Of a stretch of DNA of 64,000 nt, positions 52,799-61,619 are shown in pieces. The notes below the pieces were generated by a model, which saw only the letters and a program-made list of their open reading frames with translations, did not search any database and was not told where the DNA came from. Source of the stretch: Pseudomonas fluorescens (lineage in GTDB: Bacteria; Pseudomonadota; Gammaproteobacteria; Pseudomonadales; Pseudomonadaceae). The stretch covers positions 1,674,001 to 1,738,000 of the forward strand of contig LR782234.1 in assembly GCA_902825215.1 (NCBI GenBank), written 5' to 3'. How positions within the stretch are numbered: position 1 is the first letter of the stretch; every line of letters begins with the position of its first letter. A program made the position numbers and the translations under genes.

Positions 52799-54115
52799 AT
52801 GGATATGCGCAAAAGCGGTCTGGTCAGCAGCAGCGATTCGGGTTCGTACTCCGACCTCAATCGTCTGAACCAGCTCAAGGTCGGCGACAAGAACAGCGAC
52901 GAAAACATGCGCAAGGTTGCGCAGGAATTCGAATCGCTGTTCCTTGGCGAAATGCTCAAGTCGATGCGCTCGGCCACCAATGCGCTCGGCCAGGACAACC
53001 CGCTGAACACGCCGGCCGCCAAGCAGTATCAGGAAATGTACGACCAGCAACTGGCGGTTTCCATGTCCCGCGAGGGCGGTGGTATTGGCTTGGCTGACGT
53101 GCTGATCCGGCAGATGTCGAAGAACAAACCGATGGCCCCGGGTGAGGCTGCCGCCGCGTCCGCCGCCAAGCAGCAGGAAGCGCTGGCCAAGGCGGCCGCC
53201 GTGCCGACACCGATTGCCGCCGGTACCGTTGCTACCAACGGCCCGTTGTCGCGACTCAATGGCGAGCGGCCGTTGTGGGCGTCGCGTTCGGTGAATGCGC
53301 CGAATACCGATATTTCTCACCGCAACGACATGCAATTGATCAATCAGCGTCGTCTGGCCTTGCCGCCGAAACTGGCTGATCGTTTGCTCGCCGGGCTGGT
53401 GCCATCCGCGCCGGCAACTGCAGCGACGGCAGCGTTGGCGAACAACGCCTTGCCACAACGTGCCGCGACCCCGGCGATCGCTGGTTCCGGCCCGCTGTAC
53501 AACGGCGACTGGCTGGCCCGCGCCGAAGAGCAGAAAGCCGCCGCCGCTGGCGGGCAGATGCAGGTCTACGGTCGCGCCATGGCGCAGATTCCGCTGGCGC
53601 CGCCGAAAAAGGCTTTCAGCTCGGCCGACGAATTCGTCAACACCATGCTGCCGATGGCCAAGGAAGCCGCCGACCGCATCGGCGTCGATCCGCGTTATCT
53701 GGTGGCCCAGGCGGCGCTGGAAACCGGCTGGGGCAAATCGGTCATGCGCGCCCAGGACGGCAGCAGCAGCCACAACCTGTTCGGCATCAAGGCGAGCAGC
53801 AACTGGAAGGGCGATTCGGCCCGGGCAATCACCAGCGAATTCCGCAACGGTGCGATGGTCAAGGAGACGGCCGAGTTCCGTTCCTACGCCTCGTACAAGG
53901 ACAGCTTCCACGATCTGGTGACGTTGCTGCAGAGCAACAATCGCTATCAAGAAGTGCTGAAGTCGGCCGATAACCCAGAACAGTTTGTACGCGAGTTGCA
54001 GAAGGCCGGTTACGCCACCGACCCGAACTACGCCAACAAGATTTCGCAAATTGCCAAGCAGATGAACAGTTTCGAAAACTACGCTGCGGCGGGTGTCTCC
54101 ACCACGCCTTTATAA
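52799..54115 (+). CDS. flgJ: FlgJ, rod-capping protein with peptidoglycan hydrolase domain
   Basis: This 438-residue protein joins an N-terminal rod-cap domain (KVAQEFESLFLGEMLKSMRS) to a C-terminal glucosaminidase domain (AADRIGVDPRYLVAQAALET, GWGKSVMRAQDGSSSHNLFG) that opens the cell wall for the rod. An Ala-rich linker of about 150 residues makes it longer than the enteric protein (313). Its start follows flgI by 11 bases. Confidence 0.96.
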   Translation: MDMRKSGLVSSSDSGSYSDLNRLNQLKVGDKNSDENMRKVAQEFESLFLGEMLKSMRSATNALGQDNPLNTPAAKQYQEMYDQQLAVSMSREGGGIGLADVLIRQMSKNKPMAPGEAAAASAAKQQEALAKAAAVPTPIAAGTVATNGPLSRLNGERPLWASRSVNAPNTDISHRNDMQLINQRRLALPPKLADRLLAGLVPSAPATAATAALANNALPQRAATPAIAGSGPLYNGDWLARAEEQKAAAAGGQMQVYGRAMAQIPLAPPKKAFSSADEFVNTMLPMAKEAADRIGVDPRYLVAQAALETGWGKSVMRAQDGSSSHNLFGIKASSNWKGDSARAITSEFRNGAMVKETAEFRSYASYKDSFHDLVTLLQSNNRYQEVLKSADNPEQFVRELQKAGYATDPNYANKISQIAKQMNSFENYAAAGVSTTPL

Positions 54116-54140
54116 GGCACCAGGTAATAAGGTCTGAACC

Positions 54141-56186
54141 ATGAGTTTGCTCAATATCGGGATGTCGGGACTGTCGGCCAGCCAGTCCTCTCTGGCTACG
54201 ACAGGCAACAACATTGCCAACGTCGATACCGCCGGTTATTCGCGTCAGCAAACCGTACAGGGCACCAAGTCGTCGCAGCAGTACGGCACCGTGTTCATCG
54301 GTACCGGCACGACCCTGGCCGACGTGCGCCGGGTGTACAACTCGTACCTGGAAAGCCAGTTGCACACCGCGACGTCGCTGGACAGCGAAGCCGCGTCGTT
54401 CCTGGCCCAGGCCACGCCATTGGACGCGATGCTCTCGGACACCAACACCGGCCTGACCGGCGTGCTGCAGAAGTTCTTCACTTCGCTGCAGGGCGTGTCG
54501 ACCTCGGCCACCGATGACACCTCGCGCCAATCGGTGCTGACCGGTGCGCAGGCGCTGAGCAGTCGTTTCAATACCATCGCCAAGCAACTCAACGACCAGA
54601 ACACCACGATCAACGGCAGCCTGGGCGACATGACCGCCCAGGTGAACAAGCTGGCGACCTCGATCGCCAACCTGAACCAGAAGATCGGCGAGATCTCCAC
54701 CAGCGGCGGTGCGCCGAACGACCTGCTCGACAGCCGTAACGAAGCCGTGCGCCAACTGTCGGTGCTGACCGGCGCCCAAGTGGTTGAGCGCGGCACCAGT
54801 TTCGATATCTACGTCGGCAGCGGCCAGCCGTTGGTGATCGGCAACACCACCAACACCCTGAGCATGGTCGCCAGCAAAGACGATCCGTCGCGCATGGCCA
54901 TTCAGATGGACCGCGGTTCGAGCACCATCGACATCACCTCGGTGATCAGCGGTGGCGAAATCGGTGGCTTGCTGACCTATCGCAAGGAAGTCCTTGACCC
55001 GTCGCTCAACGAGCTGGGCCGAGTGGCCCTGGTGGTCGCCGATCAGATCAATCGCCAGCAAGCTCAGGGCATCGACAAGAACGGTGATTTCGGCGCGGCG
55101 ATTTTCAACAACATCAACAGTGCCGCGCTGATCAGCCAGCGCAGCATTGCCAAAGATGGCAACAGCGCCGGTTCCGGCAACCTCGATGTGACGATCAAGG
55201 ACACCGGCAAGCTGACCACCAGCGATTACCAGGTCACGTTCACCAGCGCCACTGACTACACCGTCAAGCGTTCCGACGGCACCGACATGGGCGCGTTCAG
55301 CACCACGACCAACCCGCCACCCGTGATCGACGGTTTCACCCTCGCTCTGAACGGCGGTGCGTTGAGCGCCGGTGACTCGTTCAAGGTCACACCGACCCGC
55401 AACGCAGCCGCAAGCATCCAGACGGTGCTGACCGATCCGAAGAAAATCGCCGCCGCAGGTCCTTTGACCGGCGTGGCCAGCGCCAACGGTCTGGGCACCT
55501 ACACCCAGCCGACGCTCAGCGACAAGATCGACATCTACAACCCGACCGCTCAGGCCGACATGCAGGCGGCGCTGAAGAATTCGACGCCGGTCAAACTGGT
55601 ATTCGGCGCGGCCAGCGGCGGTAGCCAGTCGTACACTCTGGTGGATGCCAAGGGCGGTACTCTGGGCACCGGCACCATCGTGCCTGGCCAGTCGAACACC
55701 CTGAACCTGAAAGTCGGCATCGTCGATGCCAGCGGCAACCCGGTGATGGATACGACCGTCACGCCGAACGTGCAGAAAACCTTCACCGTGCAGACCACCG
55801 TGGGCGGCACGCCGAAATCCGGCGAGACCTTCACCATGAACCTGACCGGTGCGGCGTCTTCGGACAACCGTAACGCGCAAGCGCTGGTCGGTCTGCAAAC
55901 CGCACAAAGCGTCGACACCGGCTCGGCGAGCAAGGGCATCAGCCTGACTGACGCCTACAACAAATTGGTGACCAACGTCGGTACCAAGACCGCCCAGGGC
56001 AAGTCCGACAGCGCTGCGACCAGCGCGATTCTGGATAACGCCAAGGGCGCTCGCGATTCGTTGTCCGGGGTCAACCTGGATGAAGAAACCGGCAACCTGG
56101 TCAAATACCAGCAGTACTACACAGCGTCTTCGCAGATCATCAAAGCTGCGCAGGAAACTTTCGCCACGCTGATCAACAGCCTTTAA
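54141..56186 (+). CDS. flgK: Hook-filament junction protein FlgK
   Basis: This 681-residue protein is the first hook-associated protein. The N-terminus SLLNIGMSGLSASQSSLATT with NNIANVDTAGYSRQ and the C-terminus SGVNLDEETGNLVKYQQYYTA are diagnostic. The variable middle is longer than in E. coli (547 residues). The ATG lies 25 bases after flgJ; flgL follows by 13 bases. Confidence 0.96.
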   Translation: MSLLNIGMSGLSASQSSLATTGNNIANVDTAGYSRQQTVQGTKSSQQYGTVFIGTGTTLADVRRVYNSYLESQLHTATSLDSEAASFLAQATPLDAMLSDTNTGLTGVLQKFFTSLQGVSTSATDDTSRQSVLTGAQALSSRFNTIAKQLNDQNTTINGSLGDMTAQVNKLATSIANLNQKIGEISTSGGAPNDLLDSRNEAVRQLSVLTGAQVVERGTSFDIYVGSGQPLVIGNTTNTLSMVASKDDPSRMAIQMDRGSSTIDITSVISGGEIGGLLTYRKEVLDPSLNELGRVALVVADQINRQQAQGIDKNGDFGAAIFNNINSAALISQRSIAKDGNSAGSGNLDVTIKDTGKLTTSDYQVTFTSATDYTVKRSDGTDMGAFSTTTNPPPVIDGFTLALNGGALSAGDSFKVTPTRNAAASIQTVLTDPKKIAAAGPLTGVASANGLGTYTQPTLSDKIDIYNPTAQADMQAALKNSTPVKLVFGAASGGSQSYTLVDAKGGTLGTGTIVPGQSNTLNLKVGIVDASGNPVMDTTVTPNVQKTFTVQTTVGGTPKSGETFTMNLTGAASSDNRNAQALVGLQTAQSVDTGSASKGISLTDAYNKLVTNVGTKTAQGKSDSAATSAILDNAKGARDSLSGVNLDEETGNLVKYQQYYTASSQIIKAAQETFATLINSL

Positions 56187-56199
56187 GGAGTCGTAATTC

Positions 56200-57768
56200 A
56201 TGCGCATTTCCACCGCTCAGTATTACGGAACGCAAGCTTCGGACTATCAGCGTAACTTCAACAAGGCCGTTGCCACCGCCAGCGAGGCGAGCAGCCTGCA
56301 GCGCATCAACACCGCGGCGGATGATCCGATCGGCGCCGGGCGCTTGCTGCAACTGGGCCAGCAGGCCGCGATGCTTGATCAGTACAAGACCAACGTCGAC
56401 ACCACCAAAAGTGCGCTGAACGTGCAAGAGTCCACGCTGGACTCGATCAACACGGCGCTGGCGCGTGCCAAAGAGCTTGCGCTGGCTGCCAACAACGGCA
56501 CGATCACCGACAAGGACCGCCAGGCTTACGCTTCGGAAATGGGCGAGATCCAGCAACAAGTGCTGGGCCTGATGAACGCCAAGGACGCCAACGGCAACTA
56601 CCTGTTCTCCGGCTCGAAAACCGACACCGCGCCCTACTCGAAAAATGCCGACGGCACTTTCACTTACAACGGCGACCAGACCACCATCAATCTGGGCATT
56701 GGCGACGGCATGACTGTCGGCACCAACACCACCGGTTGGGACGCCTTCCAGCAGACCATCAACACCGGTCGCACCAACACCAAAATGACCGCGCCCGCTG
56801 TGGATGACGGCCGTGTCGTGCTGTCCAACGGCACTGTTGGCACTGCTGCCAGCTACGACGCCAAATTCACCGCCGGCCAGCCGTATACCATCGATTTTGT
56901 CAGCAGCACCCAGCTGAAAATCACCGATGCCCTGGGTAATGACGTCACCGCCGAAGCCAGCCAGAACGGCCTGATCAGCAACAGCAGCGGCGCCAACCAG
57001 ACCGTCAGTTTCCGTGGCGTCGACCTCAAGTTGAACGTCAACCTCAAGGCCGGCGACACCAACCCGGATGCAGTCATTGCCGGGCACAGCTTCCAGCTGT
57101 CGAGCACGCCTGATTCGTTCACCACCACGCGCAGCCCGGGTAATACCTCGACGTCGGTGATCACCGGTTCGTCCATCACCGACCAGGCCGCTTACACCGC
57201 CGCATTCCCGCAGGGCGGTGCAGTCCTCAAGTTCACCAGCGCGACCGATTTCGATCTGTACGCGGCACCGGTGACGGCTGACAGCAAGCCGGTTTCGTCG
57301 GGCACGGTCGTCGGTGGCAATGCGACCGCTGCCGGTGTGACCTTCGCACTCGGCGGTGCACCAGCGACGGGCGATCAGTTCTCGATCCAGCCGAACAATC
57401 ACCAGACGCAGAACGTGCTCGACACCCTGGGGCAGATGATCACGGCGCTGAACACCCCGGTCGATGGCGATCCGGTTGCCAAGCAGAAACTGCAGGGCGC
57501 CATGGAGGCGGGCCTCGGCAACATCGACGCCGCCGCCAATCAGATCGGCACCGCCGTCACCACCATCGGTGCGCGCGGTCAGGCACTGGACATGCAAGCC
57601 ATCACCAACGACAGCCTGAGCACAGCGAACACCACGACCCAAGGCTCGATCCGTGATTCCGATCCGGCCGAAGTCATGACGCGCCTGACCTTGCAGCAGA
57701 CCATGCTGCAAGCCTCGCAACTGGCGTTCAGCAAGATCAGCCAGTTGGGTCTGTTCAACAAGATCTGA
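56200..57768 (+). CDS. flgL: Hook-filament junction protein FlgL
   Basis: This 522-residue protein is the second hook-associated protein. It starts MRISTAQYYGTQASDYQRNF, with the flagellin-like helices (SLQRINTAADDPIGAGRLLQ), and ends with the paired C-terminal helix (PAEVMTRLTLQQTMLQASQL). Its central domain is larger than in E. coli FlgL (317). The ATG has AAGGAG in good position. It ends the flg operon; a GC-rich hairpin follows at 57777-57796. Confidence 0.95.
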   Translation: MRISTAQYYGTQASDYQRNFNKAVATASEASSLQRINTAADDPIGAGRLLQLGQQAAMLDQYKTNVDTTKSALNVQESTLDSINTALARAKELALAANNGTITDKDRQAYASEMGEIQQQVLGLMNAKDANGNYLFSGSKTDTAPYSKNADGTFTYNGDQTTINLGIGDGMTVGTNTTGWDAFQQTINTGRTNTKMTAPAVDDGRVVLSNGTVGTAASYDAKFTAGQPYTIDFVSSTQLKITDALGNDVTAEASQNGLISNSSGANQTVSFRGVDLKLNVNLKAGDTNPDAVIAGHSFQLSSTPDSFTTTRSPGNTSTSVITGSSITDQAAYTAAFPQGGAVLKFTSATDFDLYAAPVTADSKPVSSGTVVGGNATAAGVTFALGGAPATGDQFSIQPNNHQTQNVLDTLGQMITALNTPVDGDPVAKQKLQGAMEAGLGNIDAAANQIGTAVTTIGARGQALDMQAITNDSLSTANTTTQGSIRDSDPAEVMTRLTLQQTMLQASQLAFSKISQLGLFNKI

Positions 57769-57877
57769 CGGTGGGCGGGCGTGCGAGCGCCCGCTGACCG
57801 TGTCCCTCTGTTAATGATTTTTTGCGGTATCAAGGGCTCGCTTTTCCGAGCGGGCTCGCACCGCCTGTGAGCCCGCC

Positions 57878-60800
57878 GTGAATTCACTCCCCCTCGTCAG
57901 CATTGCCATTCCTGCGTTCAATCCGCGCTTTTTCGAGCGGACGTTGAACAGTGCCGTCAGCCAGACGTACAGCAATCTGGACATCGTCGTGTGCGATGAC
58001 AGTCGTGGTGACGAGATCAAGGACATCGTCAGCCTGGTCATCGAGCAAACCGGAGTTCAGGTACGCTACGTTCGCAATCCGCAGACCCTGGGGCTGGTGG
58101 GCAATCTGAAAGTCTGCCTCGAACAGGCGCGCGGCGAGTTCATCAAATTCCTGTGTGACGATGACTTGCTCTATTCGGCCTGCATCGAACAGCAGGCCCA
58201 TGAGTTACAGCGCGAAGAAGTCAGTCTGGTGATCGCTCAGCGGCTGCTGTGGGACGCCAACGACATCATTCTGCCGGCCCGTTTGGAAAACAGCTCGCTG
58301 TCACCCGTGAGCGCCTTGCTCAAAGGCGACGATGTGCTGAGCATTTTCGAGAAGTTCCCGGTCAATGTCCTCGGCGGCTTCAGCAGTGCGTTGTTCCGGC
58401 GTGCCGATGTCGCCGAACTGTTGCCGGCGCTCACTGAAGAGGGTGCATGCTTCGTTGCGACCCTGGATTTTGCCTTGTATGTCTGTCTGCTGCGACGCGG
58501 CAACATGGTGACGTCCAACAATGTTCTGAGCGCCGAGCGACTTTACCCTGAGCGTTTGAGCGCGCAGCAACCGATGAAGGATGCTGCCGAGGTTGAGCGC
58601 GAGTGGCTTTCGCAAATGCTCAAAGTGCGCAGCGGCGAGTCGGCACCCGCGAAGGGCTGGGTTCGCTACGTGCGACTGACCAAGGCCGATGAGTCGCCGC
58701 GCGTTTGGGACGAACTGCCACTGAGCCGTACGCTGGGTACCAAGCAAAGCCGCCAGGAAATGGGCGTGGGTGTCGACAGCTTCAGTTTCGGCGAGCTCTA
58801 TGCACAGTGGCTGGCGTGTCGGGTGCTGACCGAGACGCAGCGAAAATGGTTGCCGGAGACCCTTGCGGGCTGGCCGCAGCAGCCGAGAATCGTGCCGATC
58901 GTCATTGATGCGCAGGGTAGCCGCGACGGTCTCGAGCGCACTCTGCAAGCGCTCGCTGCCCAGGACTATCCGCCGGAGCTGGTGCTGGTGCTGTCCGTAG
59001 CCTGTACCGAAGCGCAGCTGCAGGATCGAGTGTTCCACATGCCGTTGCAGGATGATGGTCTGGAGCAGATCAATACGCTGTTGCCGCAACTCGAAGGCGC
59101 CGACTGGTTCTATCTGCTGCAACCGGGAGATCGCCCGGTGGCGCCGGCATTGCTGGTGATGGCCGATCGCATCGCGCATTCGCGGTCGCTGACGTGTCTG
59201 TACAGTGATGAAGGCAGCCTGCGCGACGGCGAATCGGCGGAACCGGCGTTCAAACCGGACTTCAACCTCGACCTCATGCGCAGTTATCCATACGTCGGCC
59301 GAGCGCTGGCATTCCAGCGCGAACGCTTCCTCGCGCTCGGTGGGTTTGCGCCAACATTCGCCGAACTGGCGCCACACGACATGCTCTGGCGGATGGCCGA
59401 AAGCGATGGCCTGCACGTCATTGGCCACGTCGCTGAAGTGCTGCTGGAGTCCAAGTTCGACCTGTCGCAATGGCTCACCGAGCCTGGTGTGCTGGAGCAA
59501 AGTCCGCGAATTCTCGAGGCGCATCTGCAGCGCCTCGGCATTGCTCATGAAATCCGCGAGAACGGGCTGCTCAATCGTGTCGACTACCGTCACGCGCAGC
59601 GCCCTCTGGTGTCGGTGATCATCGTCACTCAGGACCAGACTGCCGCCTTGCAGCGCTGTGTCGAAACGCTGCTGGAGAAAACCGCCTACACCGAGTATGA
59701 ATTGCTCCTGGTCGACAACGGCAGCGAAAGCGCCGAAGCGCTGGCGTGGCTTGACGGCATGGCGCAGCTGGGCAGCGACCGGATTCGCGTGCTGCGGTGT
59801 GCGCAAAAGGACAATGTCGCTGCCGTGCACAACTTCGCCGCACGCCAGGCGCGCGGTGAGTATGTGCTGCTGCTCAATGCCTTTGCGGTGATCACCCAGG
59901 CCGACTGGCTCGACGAACTGCTCAATCATGCACAACGTCCTGAAGTCGGGGTGGTCGGCGCCAAGCTGTTCAACCCGGACGGTGGCGTGCTGCACGCCGG
60001 TCTCATCCTGGGTCTGAACGGGCCGGCGGGTCTGCCGTTCTACGGCCAGCCGATGCAGTCGGATGGGTATATGCACCGGCTGCAGGCTGTGCATGACCTG
60101 AGCGCGGTCGGTGGCGATTGCCTGGTGATTCGCAAATCGGTATTCGAAGCGGCCGGCGGCCTGGACGAGCAGGATTTCAAGCAAACGCTCAATGTCGTGG
60201 ATCTGTGTCTGCGCATTGGCCGCGACGGTTATCTGGTGGTGATGAACCCGCACGCCGTACTGGCGGTGGGCGCGCGGCCAGGTACGGCGGCGACGCCGGC
60301 AGAGGAAGCGCAGCACGCCGAGGAAAAGGACACCTTTTATCAGCGCTGGCTGCCACTGGTTGCGCGCGATCCGGCCTATAACGTCAACCTGACGTTGCAG
60401 GGCGTAGGCGCCACCAACTTCAGTCTCGAACCAGGCCTGCGTACCGGCTGGAGAGCCTTCTCCAAGGCACAACTGCCGAACGTGCTCGCGGTTCCGATCA
60501 ACGCCTCTGCCATCGGCCATTACCGTATGAGCCAGCCACTGATCGAGCTGGAAGCAGCCAACCGCGTGGAAGGGCGCATCTGTTACGGCTTGCCGTCGAT
60601 CATTGATATCGAACGCCAGGCGCCCGATGTGATCGTCCTGCAGGGGCGCTACTCGGAGCACGCCATCGATGAAATCCCGCCGCTGAAGAAATTCTTCAAT
60701 GCCCGACGGATTTTCGAGCTCGACGACTATGTGATCGATGTTCCCCATCGCAATGCGCACATTCGCAATATGCCGGGCAAGTCGGACATGGAGCGTATGG

Positions 60801-61465
60801 TGCGCCGGGCGATCGGCCTGTGCGATCGCGTGGTGGTCTCTACCGCGCCCCTGGCCAACGCGCTGTCGGACATGCATCACGACATTCGCGTGGTGCCGAA
60901 CATGTTGGCCAAGGATCTGTGGGGGCACCTGCGCAGCCAGCGCCGCACCTCGAAAAAACCGCGTGTCGGTTGGGGCGGCGGCACCAGTCACCATGGCGAT
61001 CTGGCGGTGATTGCCGAGGTGGTGCGCGAACTGGCCAACGAAGTCGACTGGGTGTTCTTCGGCATGTGCCCGGATGACTTGCTGCCGTACATGCACGAAT
61101 TTCACGGTGTGATCCCGCTGGATGTGTATCCGGCAAAACTGGCCAGCCTGAACCTTGATCTGGCTCTGGCACCGCTGGAGTTTCACATCTTCAACGACTG
61201 CAAGAGCAACCTGCGCCTGCTGGAATACGGCGCCTGCGGCTATCCGGTGGTCTGCACCGACACCGAGGCCTATCGCGGTTACTTGCCGTGCACCCGGGTC
61301 AAGACCAACACGACCGATGAATGGCTGCAGGCGATCCGCATGCATCTGGCTGACCCGGATGCCAGCTATCGCATGGGCGATGAATTGCGTGAGGTGGTGC
61401 TGCGTGACTACGTGCTGCGCGGCGATAACCTGCGGCACTGGGAATACGGCTGGCTGGCGGATTGA
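57878..61465 (+). CDS. Multi-module glycosyltransferase, probably for flagellin glycosylation
   Basis: This 1,195-residue protein strings together several glycosyltransferase modules. Residues 1-230: GT2 (PLVSIAIPAFNPRFFERTLN; CDDD as DXD). About 340-570: a degenerate GT2-like part (FYLLQPGDRPVAPA, YSDEGSLRDG). About 580-800: GT2 (PLVSVIIVTQDQTAALQRCV, LVDNGSES). About 850-1195: GT-B/GT4-like (VPINASAIGHYRMSQPL, GWGGGTSHHGD, LLEYGACGYPVVCTDTEAY). The start is GTG without a strong ribosome binding site. Position directly after flgL is where pseudomonads keep fgt-type flagellin glycosyltransferases. The sugar is unknown. Confidence 0.85.
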   Translation: MNSLPLVSIAIPAFNPRFFERTLNSAVSQTYSNLDIVVCDDSRGDEIKDIVSLVIEQTGVQVRYVRNPQTLGLVGNLKVCLEQARGEFIKFLCDDDLLYSACIEQQAHELQREEVSLVIAQRLLWDANDIILPARLENSSLSPVSALLKGDDVLSIFEKFPVNVLGGFSSALFRRADVAELLPALTEEGACFVATLDFALYVCLLRRGNMVTSNNVLSAERLYPERLSAQQPMKDAAEVEREWLSQMLKVRSGESAPAKGWVRYVRLTKADESPRVWDELPLSRTLGTKQSRQEMGVGVDSFSFGELYAQWLACRVLTETQRKWLPETLAGWPQQPRIVPIVIDAQGSRDGLERTLQALAAQDYPPELVLVLSVACTEAQLQDRVFHMPLQDDGLEQINTLLPQLEGADWFYLLQPGDRPVAPALLVMADRIAHSRSLTCLYSDEGSLRDGESAEPAFKPDFNLDLMRSYPYVGRALAFQRERFLALGGFAPTFAELAPHDMLWRMAESDGLHVIGHVAEVLLESKFDLSQWLTEPGVLEQSPRILEAHLQRLGIAHEIRENGLLNRVDYRHAQRPLVSVIIVTQDQTAALQRCVETLLEKTAYTEYELLLVDNGSESAEALAWLDGMAQLGSDRIRVLRCAQKDNVAAVHNFAARQARGEYVLLLNAFAVITQADWLDELLNHAQRPEVGVVGAKLFNPDGGVLHAGLILGLNGPAGLPFYGQPMQSDGYMHRLQAVHDLSAVGGDCLVIRKSVFEAAGGLDEQDFKQTLNVVDLCLRIGRDGYLVVMNPHAVLAVGARPGTAATPAEEAQHAEEKDTFYQRWLPLVARDPAYNVNLTLQGVGATNFSLEPGLRTGWRAFSKAQLPNVLAVPINASAIGHYRMSQPLIELEAANRVEGRICYGLPSIIDIERQAPDVIVLQGRYSEHAIDEIPPLKKFFNARRIFELDDYVIDVPHRNAHIRNMPGKSDMERMVRRAIGLCDRVVVSTAPLANALSDMHHDIRVVPNMLAKDLWGHLRSQRRTSKKPRVGWGGGTSHHGDLAVIAEVVRELANEVDWVFFGMCPDDLLPYMHEFHGVIPLDVYPAKLASLNLDLALAPLEFHIFNDCKSNLRLLEYGACGYPVVCTDTEAYRGYLPCTRVKTNTTDEWLQAIRMHLADPDASYRMGDELREVVLRDYVLRGDNLRHWEYGWLAD

Positions 61466-61485
61466 TCTGTCGCAAGGCTTCATTG

Positions 61486-61513
61486 AAAGGCGATCTCTCG
61501 GGTCGCCTTTTTT
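61486..61513 (+). terminator. Rho-independent terminator after the glycosyltransferase gene
   Basis: AAAGGCGA / TCGCCTTT stem with a nine-base loop and a run of T, about 20 bases after the stop codon. Confidence 0.85.
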
Positions 61514-61619
61514 ACAGAATCAACGATTTGTTCGAGTCGATCAGGCGAGGGAATGCGCGCTGGACAGGCAATGCCCGCACTGACGGATCCGGTTTCAACA
61601 ACAACGCAAGGAAGATGTG

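Noticed and set aside
58301..61483. 1,060-codon minus-strand frame opposite the glycosyltransferase
   Set aside because: Antisense shadow: no ribosome binding site, no recognisable domain, while the plus strand has clear glycosyltransferase motifs throughout.
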